A stretch of DNA of 64,000 nucleotides from Bacteroidales bacterium UBA1309. Lineage in GTDB: Bacteria > Bacteroidota > Bacteroidia > Bacteroidales > Dysgonomonadaceae. Below, piece by piece: positions 28,767 to 37,946 of this stretch. The notes under the pieces were generated by a model. That model did no database searches, had not been told where the DNA came from, and saw nothing but the letters and a program-made list of their open reading frames with translations. The first letter of the stretch is position 1, and each line of letters starts with the position of its first letter. Made by a program: the position numbers and the translations under genes. The DNA lies in the NCBI GenBank assembly GCA_002307185.1, contig DBTT01000051.1, positions 128,169 to 192,168 on the forward strand. Direction: 5' to 3'.

Positions 28767-30179
28767 ATGATTTCCAATCATTTCCACGATAAGATTGTCG
28801 GCAATTTCGGTTTGCAACCAACTGAACAACAAGAGCAAGCGTTGAAACTTATCGTGGAGTTCCTTTATACGCCTTCTTCTGACACGCTTTTCCTTCTGAA
28901 AGGGTATGCGGGAACAGGAAAGTCGTCATTGATTGGAGCATTGGTGCGTACGATGACGGATTTCAAGCAAAAAACAGTCTTGCTCGCTCCCACAGGTCGT
29001 GCTGCCAAAGTTTTTTCTGCATATTCAGGCCATTCAGCCTTCACCATTCACAAAAAGATTTACCGCCAGCAACGTTTCAATGGCGAACAAGGCAACTTTT
29101 CTGTAACCGACAACCTGCACAAAGACACCCTTTTCTTGGTGGACGAAGCATCCATGATAAGCAACGAGGGGCTTGATTCTGCTGTGTTCGGAACGGGAAG
29201 GTTGTTGGACGACTTGATTCATTATGTCTATTCGGGAGAAAATTGTCGCTTGCTCGTTATCGGTGACACGGCTCAGCTACCACCTGTGGGACAAGAGTTT
29301 AGCCCGGCTTTGCAAAAAGAAAATTTGGCAGCGTACGGATTGAATGTTTCCGAAATCACGCTGACACAAGTGGTGAGGCAAGCCCAAGATTCTGGAATTC
29401 TTTACAATGCCACAAATATCCGGGATATTCTCAACAGCGGGAAGACGGAAGCTTATCCGAAGATGAAATTAGATGGATTCACTGATATTATCCGGATCAA
29501 TGGACTGGAGATGCTTGAAGAGCTATCGTCTGCTTACGACAGGGATGGCATAGATGAAACCATGGTGATTTCCCGTTCAAACAAGCGGGCAAACATTTAC
29601 AACCAAGGGATTAGAAACCAAATCCTGTATAAAGAAGAAGAATTATCGTCCGGCGACTTGATCCAAATAGTCAAGAACAATTATTTTTCGACAGAGAAAA
29701 TAGAAGGAATCGATTTCTTGGCCAACGGCGAAATCATGGAAGTGTTGAGAGCCAGAAGCACAAAAGAGATGTACGGTTTCCGCTTCTGCGACGCACTTAT
29801 CCGCCATCTGGACTACGGCATGGAATTGGATGTGAAAATCCTGCTGGATACGCTCCACGCTGAAACAGCTGCACTATCTTACGAAAAACAAAACGAACTC
29901 TTCTTGCATGTCATAGAAGATTATCAAGACATTACAAGCAAACAGGAAAAATACAAAAAAGTGAAGACCGACCCCTATTTCAATGCCCTACAAGTGAAAT
30001 ATGGTTATGCCGTCACATGCCACAAGGCTCAAGGCGGGGAATGGAAAAACGTTTTCTTGGACATGGGATACATTGCCGAAGAACATTTGGGTGTCAACTT
30101 CTACCGTTGGCTTTATACAGCTTTTACAAGGGCCACCCAAAAGCTATATCTTGTAAATTTACCTGATGAATTTCTTTGA
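28767..30179 (+). CDS. RecD/Pif1-like superfamily 1 DNA helicase
   Basis: This 470-residue ATPase has Walker A GYAGTGKSS (46-54), Walker B LVDEASMIS (about 124-132), motif III VIGDTAQLPPVGQ, and the C-terminal UvrD_C_2 motif YAVTCHKAQGGEWKNVFLD with TAFTRATQKLYLV. It lacks the long N-terminal region of RecD2, so it resembles the short single-domain helicases found in Bacteroidota. It is expected to unwind 5'-tailed DNA during repair. The end overlaps the region of the rsmI promoter. Confidence 0.88.
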   Translation: MISNHFHDKIVGNFGLQPTEQQEQALKLIVEFLYTPSSDTLFLLKGYAGTGKSSLIGALVRTMTDFKQKTVLLAPTGRAAKVFSAYSGHSAFTIHKKIYRQQRFNGEQGNFSVTDNLHKDTLFLVDEASMISNEGLDSAVFGTGRLLDDLIHYVYSGENCRLLVIGDTAQLPPVGQEFSPALQKENLAAYGLNVSEITLTQVVRQAQDSGILYNATNIRDILNSGKTEAYPKMKLDGFTDIIRINGLEMLEELSSAYDRDGIDETMVISRSNKRANIYNQGIRNQILYKEEELSSGDLIQIVKNNYFSTEKIEGIDFLANGEIMEVLRARSTKEMYGFRFCDALIRHLDYGMELDVKILLDTLHAETAALSYEKQNELFLHVIEDYQDITSKQEKYKKVKTDPYFNALQVKYGYAVTCHKAQGGEWKNVFLDMGYIAEEHLGVNFYRWLYTAFTRATQKLYLVNLPDEFL

Positions 30180-30195
30180 TGTTAGAATATTTATT

Positions 30196-30203
30196 TACAT
30201 TTG
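30196..30203 (+). promoter_or_regulatory. -7 box of the rsmI promoter
   Basis: TACATTTG matches TAnnTTTG, and TTTG at 30175-30178 is a candidate -33 element 17 bp upstream. The -33 element lies inside the helicase stop region. The leader to the proposed rsmI start would be only about 10 nt. Confidence 0.6.
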
Positions 30204-30219
30204 CGAAAGTATATTGAAT

Positions 30220-30894
30220 ATGGGAAAACTATTTATCGTGCCAACCCCAGTCGGAAACCTGGAAGATATGACCTTTCGTGGGGTTAGAATTCTGAAAGAA
30301 GCAGACTTGATTTTGGCAGAAGATACCAGGACAACAGCCTTTTTGTTGAAGCATTTTGAAATAAAAAACAAGCTGCAATCCTACCACAAGTTCAACGAAC
30401 ATAGAACCGTTGAGCAATTAGTTTCCCAAATAGAAGCTGGAAGTGTCATGGCCTTGGTTTCGGATGCTGGAACCCCCGGAATTTCGGACCCCGGCTTTCT
30501 GATTGCGAGAGCTTGCATGCAGGCTGATATTGAAATAGAATGCCTGCCTGGGGCAACAGCCTTTGTGCCAGCATTGGTGGCTTCGGGTATTCCTTGCGAC
30601 AGATTTTGTTTCGAGGGTTTTCTCCCTCAGAAGAAAGGGAGGCAAACTCGCCTGAAAGAATTGTCGGCAGAAACCCGAACAATGGTTTTTTATGAATCTC
30701 CCTACCGTGTATTGAAAACCCTGACACAGTTTGCCGAGTATTTCGGAGGTGAACGCTTGGGGGCAACAGCACGAGAAATATCTAAAATACATGAAGAAAT
30801 ACTAACAAAAAGCCTAAACGAGTTAATAATCCACTTCACTGAAAATGAAATTCGAGGGGAATTTGTTATAATTGTAGCAGGAAAAGATGATTAA
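30220..30894 (+). CDS. rsmI: 16S rRNA (cytidine-1402-2'-O)-methyltransferase
   Basis: This 224-residue tetrapyrrole-methylase-fold protein has the RsmI motifs VPTPVGNLEDMTFRGVRIL, ILAEDTRTT and VSDAGTPGISDPG, and a C-terminal REISKIHEE. It methylates the 2'-OH of C1402 in the ribosomal P site using SAM. The ATG at 30220 gives MGKLFIVPTPVGNL, the usual N-terminus; an earlier ATG at 30166 lies inside the helicase gene and upstream of the promoter. Confidence 0.95.
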   Translation: MGKLFIVPTPVGNLEDMTFRGVRILKEADLILAEDTRTTAFLLKHFEIKNKLQSYHKFNEHRTVEQLVSQIEAGSVMALVSDAGTPGISDPGFLIARACMQADIEIECLPGATAFVPALVASGIPCDRFCFEGFLPQKKGRQTRLKELSAETRTMVFYESPYRVLKTLTQFAEYFGGERLGATAREISKIHEEILTKSLNELIIHFTENEIRGEFVIIVAGKDD

Positions 30895-30954
30895 CCTGCG
30901 AAGATTCAAAAATATAAAACAAATAGAATTAATTTCCATTTAATACAAAGTAAT

Positions 30955-31827
30955 ATGAAAAAACTGATCTATGGATGCTTAAGCCTTTGCTTGTTGGCAT
31001 CATGTAATGTCAAAGAATCGAAAGAATACAAAGATTTGCAAGCGCAAAGAGATTCCTTGCTTCAGAAAAATTCAAGCGAGGCTTCTGAAATTACCGAATT
31101 GATGGGAATTGTCAACGAAGTGGAAGACAATTTTAATGAAATCAAGGAAGCTGAACAATACCTGACTCTACAAACTCAGACAAAAGGCGAACTCAGCAAG
31201 GATACCAAAGCGCGTATAAATGAGAATTTCAATATGGTGAAAGAAATATTGAAAAAGAACAAAGAAAATCTGGACAAACTCAACAAACGTCTGGGATCAA
31301 GCAAAGGCGAAGTCTCTGGCTTGAAGAAAACCTTGGAACGTTTGAACAAAGAGCTTGAAGAACGTAGTTCAACCATCCTTCAACTACAAAACACTCTCGC
31401 TCAAAAAGATCAAGAAATTGCCAACCTGAATCTGAATGTTGATAACTTGAGCCGCAAAGTGGACGATCTTGCGCAAACCAACACCAACCAAGCTGGCAAA
31501 ATCAGCGAACAAGACAAAGCCTTGAACACGGCTTATTACGTGTTTGGGACTAGCAAAGAGCTGAAAGAACACAAAATCATCTCGGGAGGTTTTCTTTCAT
31601 CAACCAAGGTGCTGAAAGATGCTTTTGACAAAAATTATTTCATCAAAGTGGATATTCGGGATTTGAAAGAAGTTCCGGTGTATGCCAAAAAAGCAAAATT
31701 GTTGTCAACGCATCCCGAAGGTTCTTATGAATTTGCAAAAGATAAAAATGGAGAAATCACTCTCCGGATTAATGATTATAAATCATTTTGGAGTCTGGGT
31801 CAATTCCTTGTGATTCAAGTAAATTAA
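30955..31827 (+). CDS. Coiled-coil lipoprotein, conserved in Bacteroidota, function unknown
   Basis: This 290-residue protein has a lipoprotein signal (LLASC, Cys17). Residues about 20-190 are a long heptad-rich coiled coil (KEILKKNKENLDKLNKRL, LERLNKELEERSSTILQL). A compact C-terminal domain of about 95 residues follows, rich in beta strands (YVFGTSKELKEHKIISGG ... SYEFAKDKNGEITLRI). It is likely anchored in the outer membrane facing the periplasm, or at the surface. I do not know a function. It has its own leader of about 60 bp after rsmI and ends in a good terminator. Confidence 0.8.
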   Translation: MKKLIYGCLSLCLLASCNVKESKEYKDLQAQRDSLLQKNSSEASEITELMGIVNEVEDNFNEIKEAEQYLTLQTQTKGELSKDTKARINENFNMVKEILKKNKENLDKLNKRLGSSKGEVSGLKKTLERLNKELEERSSTILQLQNTLAQKDQEIANLNLNVDNLSRKVDDLAQTNTNQAGKISEQDKALNTAYYVFGTSKELKEHKIISGGFLSSTKVLKDAFDKNYFIKVDIRDLKEVPVYAKKAKLLSTHPEGSYEFAKDKNGEITLRINDYKSFWSLGQFLVIQVN

Positions 31828-31854
31828 AAGAAATATTTCATTCAAAAACAAGAG

Positions 31855-31901
31855 GGACTCTTCCTGTCGATAAACGTTCGGCAAGAAGAGTCCTTTATTT
31901 A
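31855..31901. terminator. Intrinsic terminator between convergent genes
   Basis: GGACTCTTC (31855-31863) pairs with GAAGAGTCC (31885-31893), followed by TTTATTTATT. It lies between the coiled-coil lipoprotein gene and the end of the convergent LysR gene. Confidence 0.8.
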
Positions 31902-31967
31902 TTCCTAGGAAGGGATTCCGTTCGGCGGTTAATTTGCACGCACGAAACAATCCTGATCCGAGGCAAG

Positions 31968-32834
31968 TTACAGCGTGAGGAATTTAGTAAACGCATGAAT
32001 ACTATCCTTCTCGTATTCATCATTCAATGACAATTGGACCGCTTTGAGAGTGACATCCAAATCATTCAGGGGAATGGTGCGAAAATCCTCTTCGTTTTTC
32101 AAACAAGTTTCGGGCAAAATCGTCAACCAATGGCCTGTCTCCAAAAAGCGTAAAGCCAAGTTCACGTCGTTCCATTCCAATTGGGGGGAAATAGTTTTGC
32201 GGCGGTAATAAAGCGCATGGTCCAACTGTCTTCGGGAAAACAATCCGGTATTGGGCAAAGCCACCGCATATTCGTTCAATTCATCCACACTGATAGAAGT
32301 GGCATCGGCCAACACATGAGACTTATGAACCACAACACTCAATCTGGTTGCAAACAAGGGAACACACTTCAACCTCGAATCGTTCTTATGCAAATCGAAA
32401 CAAATGACCACATCTAATTTATGGTCATACAACATGTCAACCAACACATTCCCTGTCCTTCTTTCCACGGAAACATTGATATTGGGATATGCTTTGCAAA
32501 ACTTCAAAAGCACTTTCGACAATTCTATCGTGAAGCTATACGTGCAACCAATGCGCAAAGTTCCACTCCGTAGCTGCTGCAAATCTTTCACTAGCCGAAC
32601 TGATTCGTCGGCATCCGAGATGGTACGAAGGGCGTAAGGAAGAAAGCGTTCTCCTATTTCGGTGAGGGAAACCTTCTTTTTTTCCCGCTTGAAGAGCAAG
32701 GATCCCAATTCTGTCTCCAACTGTTTAATCTGCTGGGAAAGTGTACTTTCTGTCACGAAAGAGACATGTGCAGCTTCTGTGAAATTGAGTAATTCAGCTG
32801 CACGAACGAAGTATCTGAGCTGTCTGAGTTCCAT
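31968..32834 (-). CDS. LysR-family transcriptional regulator
   Basis: This 288-residue protein has an N-terminal winged helix-turn-helix (MELRQLRYFVRAAELLNFTEAAHVSFVTESTLSQQIKQLE spans residues 1-40) and a LysR substrate-binding domain (GTLRIGCTYSFTIELSKVLL ...). It is divergent from the BASS-type transporter gene 152 bp away, the classic arrangement for a LysR regulator and its target, so it likely controls that gene and itself. The effector is unknown. Confidence 0.92.
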   Translation of the reverse strand: MELRQLRYFVRAAELLNFTEAAHVSFVTESTLSQQIKQLETELGSLLFKREKKKVSLTEIGERFLPYALRTISDADESVRLVKDLQQLRSGTLRIGCTYSFTIELSKVLLKFCKAYPNINVSVERRTGNVLVDMLYDHKLDVVICFDLHKNDSRLKCVPLFATRLSVVVHKSHVLADATSISVDELNEYAVALPNTGLFSRRQLDHALYYRRKTISPQLEWNDVNLALRFLETGHWLTILPETCLKNEEDFRTIPLNDLDVTLKAVQLSLNDEYEKDSIHAFTKFLTL

Positions 32835-32882
32835 CTTATTTTTTTAATATAAAATTACTGATTTACGAATAATAAAACAAGA

Positions 32883-32905
32883 ATCGATTGGTTTTACTTA
32901 TCGAT
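32883..32905. promoter_or_regulatory. Candidate LysR operator between lysR and the transporter gene
   Basis: Two ATCGAT hexamers (32883-32888 and 32900-32905) are separated by 11 bases in the divergent promoter region. LysR boxes often have a T-N11-A core with dyad symmetry. This is suggestive only. Confidence 0.3.
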
Positions 32906-32986
32906 CAGTTGATTTTTACACCTAAAATTAGTCTATACTTCATTCTTGCGACTGTATTTTTGTGTCGATTTAAAATACACACCAAT

Positions 32987-34027
32987 ATGAAACGAATTTC
33001 GGTAGCTTATACCGACACCTATCCATTCGAAAGAATGGTAAGCTTTCTAAAGCTTAAACAAAAAGTAATTGTATTTCTAAAAACTTGGACACTACCAGCA
33101 TCTATGGTCAGCGGATTTTTAGGTTACGTGATCTACAAGAACCTGCATTTCTTGGATTCCACGCACAAGGAAGTGGAAGCAATCATAAACTTTGTGCAAC
33201 CAGCACTCATTTTCCTCATGCTGTTTGTCACATTCTGCAAAGTGAATCCCCATCAACTTCAATTGAAAAAATGGCACCTGTGGCTGGTGCTGGTGCAAAC
33301 TGGATCGTTCGCCCTTTTGAGCCTGCTACTCTACTATTTTCCAACAACCACATTTCGCGTAGTAATAGAGAGTGCCATGCTTTGCATGATAACCCCGACA
33401 GCTACTGCGGCAGCAGTGATCACCGACAAGTTGGGGGGAAAACCGGCATCTATTATCTCCTATACCATTGTTGCCAATTTGGTGACCGCAATAGCCGTTC
33501 CGCTCGTTTTCCCGATTGTGCACCCGATTGAAGGACAAACATTTGCGGACTCCTTTTCGCTTATCCTCGCAAAGGTTTTCCCGCTATTGATTTGTCCATT
33601 CTTTGCAGCGGTACTTGTTCAAAAGTTTATGCCTAAACTATTAAAGAAGATCATTCAAATCAAGGACCTGGCATTTTATATGTGGGCAGTGGCATTGGCT
33701 TTGGCAATTGGAGTAACCACCCGCACGCTCTTTCACACAGATACTCCGGTAGAAATGTTGGGAGGAATTGCAGTGGTGTCGCTTGCAAGCTGCCTGTTGC
33801 AATTCTATCTGGGGCGCATGATTAGCAAGCCCTACGGAGAAATGATAACGGGTGGACAAGCACTCGGACAAAAGACCACGGTATTGGCAATCTGGATGGG
33901 ATACACGTTTTTGTCGCCAATCACAGCTCTTGCGGGAGGTTTCTACAGCATTTGGCACAACGTGGTAAATTCATGGCAACTTTACCAACAAAAGAAAAAA
34001 GAGGAGGATCTAAAACAGGTAATTTAA
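32987..34027 (+). CDS. Bile acid:sodium symporter (BASS/SBF)-like membrane transporter
   Basis: This protein has about ten hydrophobic helices and the feel of the BASS/AEC-type fold: paired GYVIYKNLHFL, ESAMLCMITPTATAAAVITDKLGG with a proline break, and GGQALGQKTTVLAIWMGYTFLSPITALAGG near the C-terminus. It would move a small organic anion, possibly with sodium. I use the ATG at 32987 (MKRISVAYTD); the ATG at 33035 (MVSFLKLKQ) is an equally possible start. The substrate is unknown. Its stop codon overlaps the stop of the convergent pabC-like gene. Confidence 0.75.
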   Translation: MKRISVAYTDTYPFERMVSFLKLKQKVIVFLKTWTLPASMVSGFLGYVIYKNLHFLDSTHKEVEAIINFVQPALIFLMLFVTFCKVNPHQLQLKKWHLWLVLVQTGSFALLSLLLYYFPTTTFRVVIESAMLCMITPTATAAAVITDKLGGKPASIISYTIVANLVTAIAVPLVFPIVHPIEGQTFADSFSLILAKVFPLLICPFFAAVLVQKFMPKLLKKIIQIKDLAFYMWAVALALAIGVTTRTLFHTDTPVEMLGGIAVVSLASCLLQFYLGRMISKPYGEMITGGQALGQKTTVLAIWMGYTFLSPITALAGGFYSIWHNVVNSWQLYQQKKKEEDLKQVI

Positions 34028-34614
34028 CCGACTAAGTTCGTGCCAAGAACAATGTCACCAGGAAGGAGCATCGCATTTATCAGATGAATTTTAGAGAAAT
34101 TTGAAATATCTTCTTCCCTTATGCACAATTCGCGTATCAAACCTGATTTGAGCAAGCTCTGCCGCTGAACGCCATTTAGGAGAAACGAACTGGGGGTGAA
34201 TAATCCCTCCTCGTTTTCAAAAAGAAGATTGCTGAACGAGGAGTCTGTGACAAAACCATTTTTGACAATGATGATTTCGTCAGCATCTCCTTTTTGAGCC
34301 AATAATCGATTCAATTGTTCCCTATCGGTGGATTTGTATGTATAGTCAATACAGTTGTCATGCACCAGTTTGAGGTTTCGGATATTTCGCTTTTGATATG
34401 GCTGAAACTCGATGTTTTCTATTTTTCCGGAATACAAAACCCGGCATTTCAAGACGTTTTCTTTTATTCCGGGTGGAGGAAGGAGTTGTTGAGCTGAAAT
34501 TTCAAGGCTCGTTCCAAAGTAGTGCAATGCCGTGTTTTGCAAACGGGCAAAATGTTCAGCGAAGAGCCTTGGCACTCCGTTTTCGACGCGAATTGTCTCT
34601 ACAAATTGTTTCAT
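34024..34614 (-). CDS. Aminotransferase class IV (4-amino-4-deoxychorismate lyase-like)
   Basis: This 196-residue PLP-fold protein is short for the family. It contains YTYKSTDREQLNRLLAQK, with a candidate PLP lysine in the YKS stretch, then ADEIIIVKNGFVTDSSFSNLLFE and LLNGVQRQSLL, as in PabC. It would convert aminodeoxychorismate to p-aminobenzoate and pyruvate for folate. Its start overlaps the end of the pabB-like gene by 4 nt, supporting a joint role. Confidence 0.8.
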   Translation of the reverse strand: MKQFVETIRVENGVPRLFAEHFARLQNTALHYFGTSLEISAQQLLPPPGIKENVLKCRVLYSGKIENIEFQPYQKRNIRNLKLVHDNCIDYTYKSTDREQLNRLLAQKGDADEIIIVKNGFVTDSSFSNLLFENEEGLFTPSSFLLNGVQRQSLLKSGLIRELCIREEDISNFSKIHLINAMLLPGDIVLGTNLVG

Positions 34615-35603
34615 ACAAATGGCAAATAAATTTTCTCCAACATTTCCGCATATTCGTCCTCACAACGACTGTAGGCAGTGATACCGCCGCCGCTCCTGAA
34701 AAATTTCTGTCCGTTTTTTTCTTCGATGAAACGAATCATGACAGCCGAATCAAGGGTGTTGCCATCAAAATAACCGAAAACCCCGGTGTAAAAGCCCCTC
34801 TCCTCTTGTTCCGCTTGATGGATTAACTCCACCGTTGCCTTTTTAGGCGCACCACAAATAGAGCCTGCGGGCAAAAGCTTTACGAATATATCTCCCAAAT
34901 GATCCAAATAATCGTCCGGCAATTTGCCCACGATTTCCGAGCTCACTTGCAATATCTCATCGCCATGATAGGTGGAAATACGGTCGATATACCTAAAACG
35001 TTTCACCCTCACCGATTCAGCCACCATACTCAAATCGTTGCGAATCAGATCGACAATGGTGCTGTGCTCTGCAGTTTCTTTAAAATCGGAAAGTATTTTT
35101 TGCTCGGCATCCTCGATAGCCGCCGAAATAGTACCCTTCATCGGGTTGGAAGAAATTTCACCGTTTGCAATTTCAACAAAACGTTCGGGGGAAAAGCAAA
35201 CGAATTTACCGGGGAGATAAATCCGGTAAGGAGCCTTGCTACGGCAAAAGATTTCTTCAAGCGATAAATTCGTATCAATCGGAGTTTTCACCGTAAGATT
35301 TGCAAGAAAGGAATCACCCCGCTTCAGACCATTCTGAATCACATCAAATTTCAGCTTATATTGGGAATGATCAACTGGTGAAGAAGAAAAATCCACCGTT
35401 GAATTCACACCTTCGGAAAACAAGAAATTGTTGGATTCCCCTATTCCAAAAAAGATTTGATCGCTATCAATCGGAGATTCGCAAATAAAAGCCTTTGTCA
35501 ATTCGTAGTTTATTCCAAACAAAAATGGTGTCTTTTGCTTGCCTAAATCATTCATCCGAAGAGAAAATTCGACCAAATCAGAATAATAAGTGAGGTGTGG
35601 CAT
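34611..35603 (-). CDS. pabB: Aminodeoxychorismate synthase component I (chorismate-binding family)
   Basis: This 330-residue protein contains the chorismate-binding core without the N-terminal domain found in longer TrpE/PabB proteins. Visible motifs are SNPMKGTI, HSTIVDLIRNDLS, LPAGSICGAPKKATVELI and GFYTGVFGYFDGNTLDSAVMIR. It aminates chorismate to aminodeoxychorismate, using ammonia from a glutaminase subunit that is not encoded in this window. The coupled pabC-like gene favours folate over tryptophan synthesis. Confidence 0.88.
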   Translation of the reverse strand: MPHLTYYSDLVEFSLRMNDLGKQKTPFLFGINYELTKAFICESPIDSDQIFFGIGESNNFLFSEGVNSTVDFSSSPVDHSQYKLKFDVIQNGLKRGDSFLANLTVKTPIDTNLSLEEIFCRSKAPYRIYLPGKFVCFSPERFVEIANGEISSNPMKGTISAAIEDAEQKILSDFKETAEHSTIVDLIRNDLSMVAESVRVKRFRYIDRISTYHGDEILQVSSEIVGKLPDDYLDHLGDIFVKLLPAGSICGAPKKATVELIHQAEQEERGFYTGVFGYFDGNTLDSAVMIRFIEEKNGQKFFRSGGGITAYSRCEDEYAEMLEKIYLPFV

Positions 35604-35934
35604 GGAATATGAAATATGAATTATTCAACATTCAAAATAAGCGATAATTTGCGTGCAAAACAAGAGGGAAAAAACGTCCTGGAGGAACAAACCATCTTTC
35701 ATTTGTGCAAGTAGAGCTACTCCAAAACTTGGCTTGTGGGAAAATCATAATTGTATAAATAGTAACAAAAACAGATTGGGCAATCAACTGCAGCAAATCA
35801 TTTCAGCTATTTCACCATTAAAACAAAAGTTGTATCTTGCACTTTTAATAATAATTTGAACATTCTAGGTGTTCTTCTTATAAGTCGCATTGAACCAGTA
35901 TTTATTTTTACTTGCAATATAAGCATTCTCTACA
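35604..35934. other. Intergenic region between divergent pabB and TPR-regulator genes
   Basis: This 331-bp AT-rich gap contains no supported gene. TATCTTGC near 35833 loosely resembles a -7 box and may serve the downstream regulator. A short open frame at 35653-35859 has no family features. Confidence 0.35.
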
Positions 35935-37632
35935 ATGGTGAAGATAAGTTTGAAAACGACCGGCATAATCAGCTTCATTTCGATATTCCTAATTAGCTGC
36001 AATCCTCAACCGGAGGCAACCAGTCTTTTGAGTCAAGCAGAAGCACTGGCCGACCAGGACAAAACCGATAGCGCACTGGCTCTGATCGATTCTATCTTCT
36101 ATCCTGAGAGCAGCTTTAATAAAGAAAAATACATGCAGTATCTGGTGACACGCGTGCGTCTCCGTTACAAAGCATACCGTGACATCAAAGGTGACACCAC
36201 TATTTTTGCGGCGCGGAAATATTTCAGGCAGCAAGCTGATAAACCCCGCTGGGCCGCACTGGCCACGTTCTATAGTGGCTGCGTTTACAGGGAACAGGGG
36301 AATACAAAGAAAGCGATGGCCGATTATACCAAAGCTGCCACTTATGCCGCCAAGACGGGAGACAATGACCTCAAGGGGCTTATCCAAAACAATATTGGAG
36401 ATTTGTTCTATGAACAAGCCCTCTATCAACAGGCATTGGCGGCATACAAAAAAGCCTGTCCTCTTTATGCCGACCTTCCGTTGAAGCAAATACAAAATTA
36501 CAGTTGCCAGGGAGCGACTTACCTACTGATGCGAAATGAGAGGCAGGCTCAGGTTTTTATTGAGAAAGGCCTGCAATTGGCCCGTAGAATTAAGGACAGA
36601 GCTGGGGAATCTCTACTTCTACAGAATATGAGTATTGCTTACTCTACCCAAAAGGACTACAAAAAGGCTCTGTTTTATCTTCAAGAGTCTTACAAGTTGA
36701 ATACCGATTCGACCAATCTTGCCCGCTACTATCTCAATTTCTCAAATTTGTATATGCAAATGGGAAAGACAGACTCCGCTGAATTTTACGGTGAACTGGC
36801 TAAAAGAAAAGCACCTACATTGAAAGACAATTATCTTCGGCTCAGCATTTACAATACCTTAGCAAACCTAGCAAGCAAAAACAAGAATTACAAGGAAGAA
36901 GCGAGTCTCCGTCTCCACGCAATCAATGTGTTTAGTGATATTCTGAAAAGCAACAGCAACCAGGCCGTGATGGATGTTTACCAAAAATACAATTTCGAGC
37001 AGGAGAAAGCAACGCACGCAAAACTTATCAACAAATACCTGGCAGCTGTTATCCTACTGCTTCTGGCTATTATTGCGGGTGGGGCAGCCTTCACTTGGTA
37101 CCTGCATCGGGAGAAAAAATCGAAACATGAAATACAGGCCAATATCAACACGTTGGCGAAGATGGCATCAGACCTCAAACAATCTTATCAGCAACAATTG
37201 CAAGAGAGAGAAACCAACCTGCGTGAACAACTGCTCTGGAAGTTTGATGTCATCCGCAAATCAGCTCTTTTGCTCGAAGACGGCATGCAAAATTTGAGCT
37301 CAGGCTATCTGCTCAAGGAATTCAAGCACATTGTATATCGCGACAATGAGGAAGATATTTGGGAAAATATGCTACCACTTATCGACTCAATGGAAAACAA
37401 CCTTTCCGAACGCATCCGCCTTCAATTCCCGAACCTTTCGGAAAACGAATTCCCCGTTTGCCTGCTCACCTACGCTGGGCTACACTCCAAAGAAATTGCC
37501 ATTGTGCTTGGCATTACTCAACGCTCCGTGCAAACCATCCGCACCCAACTCCGGAAAAAAATTGGAATAGATGATGCGAAGACCGACACAGCAGAGTATT
37601 TGAAGCGAACTATCAAGCCGAAACAAATTTAG
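35935..37632 (+). CDS. Membrane-spanning TPR regulator with C-terminal LuxR-like HTH
   Basis: This 565-residue protein starts with a lipoprotein-type signal (FLISC, Cys22), followed by TPR-like repeats across about residues 25-345 (AMADYTKAATYAAKTGD, QALAAYKKACPLY, ALFYLQESYKLN). A transmembrane helix lies at about 366-388, then a coiled coil (about 395-425) and a C-terminal helix-turn-helix at about 505-550 (LSENEFPVCLLTYAGLHSKE then IAIVLGITQRSVQTIRTQLR). The TPR part would be periplasmic and the DNA-binding part cytosolic, linking an external signal directly to transcription. It is immediately upstream of the dyad repeats and precursor peptide, so it is the likely regulator of the RiPP cluster. 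Confidence 0.85.
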   Translation: MVKISLKTTGIISFISIFLISCNPQPEATSLLSQAEALADQDKTDSALALIDSIFYPESSFNKEKYMQYLVTRVRLRYKAYRDIKGDTTIFAARKYFRQQADKPRWAALATFYSGCVYREQGNTKKAMADYTKAATYAAKTGDNDLKGLIQNNIGDLFYEQALYQQALAAYKKACPLYADLPLKQIQNYSCQGATYLLMRNERQAQVFIEKGLQLARRIKDRAGESLLLQNMSIAYSTQKDYKKALFYLQESYKLNTDSTNLARYYLNFSNLYMQMGKTDSAEFYGELAKRKAPTLKDNYLRLSIYNTLANLASKNKNYKEEASLRLHAINVFSDILKSNSNQAVMDVYQKYNFEQEKATHAKLINKYLAAVILLLLAIIAGGAAFTWYLHREKKSKHEIQANINTLAKMASDLKQSYQQQLQERETNLREQLLWKFDVIRKSALLLEDGMQNLSSGYLLKEFKHIVYRDNEEDIWENMLPLIDSMENNLSERIRLQFPNLSENEFPVCLLTYAGLHSKEIAIVLGITQRSVQTIRTQLRKKIGIDDAKTDTAEYLKRTIKPKQI

Positions 37633-37732
37633 CCACAACTATCAAATACATACCTTCCCTCCAATAAAGTAACCGATTAACGGGTGAAATTGTGACAAAC
37701 CGACTTCTTCAAAAATCGACAAATCCGATGAG

Positions 37733-37837
37733 TACCCTGCAATCACCCTGCAGCGTATTTTTGTAACAATCTACATATAAACACAATAACGCATAAGCGA
37801 AAAACTATTACCCTGCAACCCCCTTGCAGGGTATTTG
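37733..37837 (+). promoter_or_regulatory. Duplicated TACCCTGCAA dyads and -7 box before the precursor gene
   Basis: Copy 1 starts at 37733 (TACCCTGCAA-N5-CTGCAGCGTA) and runs into TATTTTTG at 37756-37763, a perfect TAnnTTTG -7 box. Copy 2 at 37809-37833 is a perfect dyad, TACCCTGCAA-CCCCC-TTGCAGGGTA, followed by TTTG. The two are 76 bp apart in the same direction. They are probably binding sites for the adjacent TPR/HTH regulator. Confidence 0.6.
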
Positions 37838-37946
37838 TTTTCAAAATGATAGCATGTAATTTTGAAGTTGAATTGTTGCAACAAGGAAGGCGGATGCAGA
37901 AAAGCCTAAAAATAGAGTAAGCATTTGATCGTTATATTTATAAAAA

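Noticed and set aside
37845..37919. A 24-codon open frame just upstream of the precursor gene, possibly a second peptide
   Set aside because: It lacks a double-glycine leader and a family-like sequence, and it is short enough to arise by chance. It lies in the probable leader of the precursor transcript.
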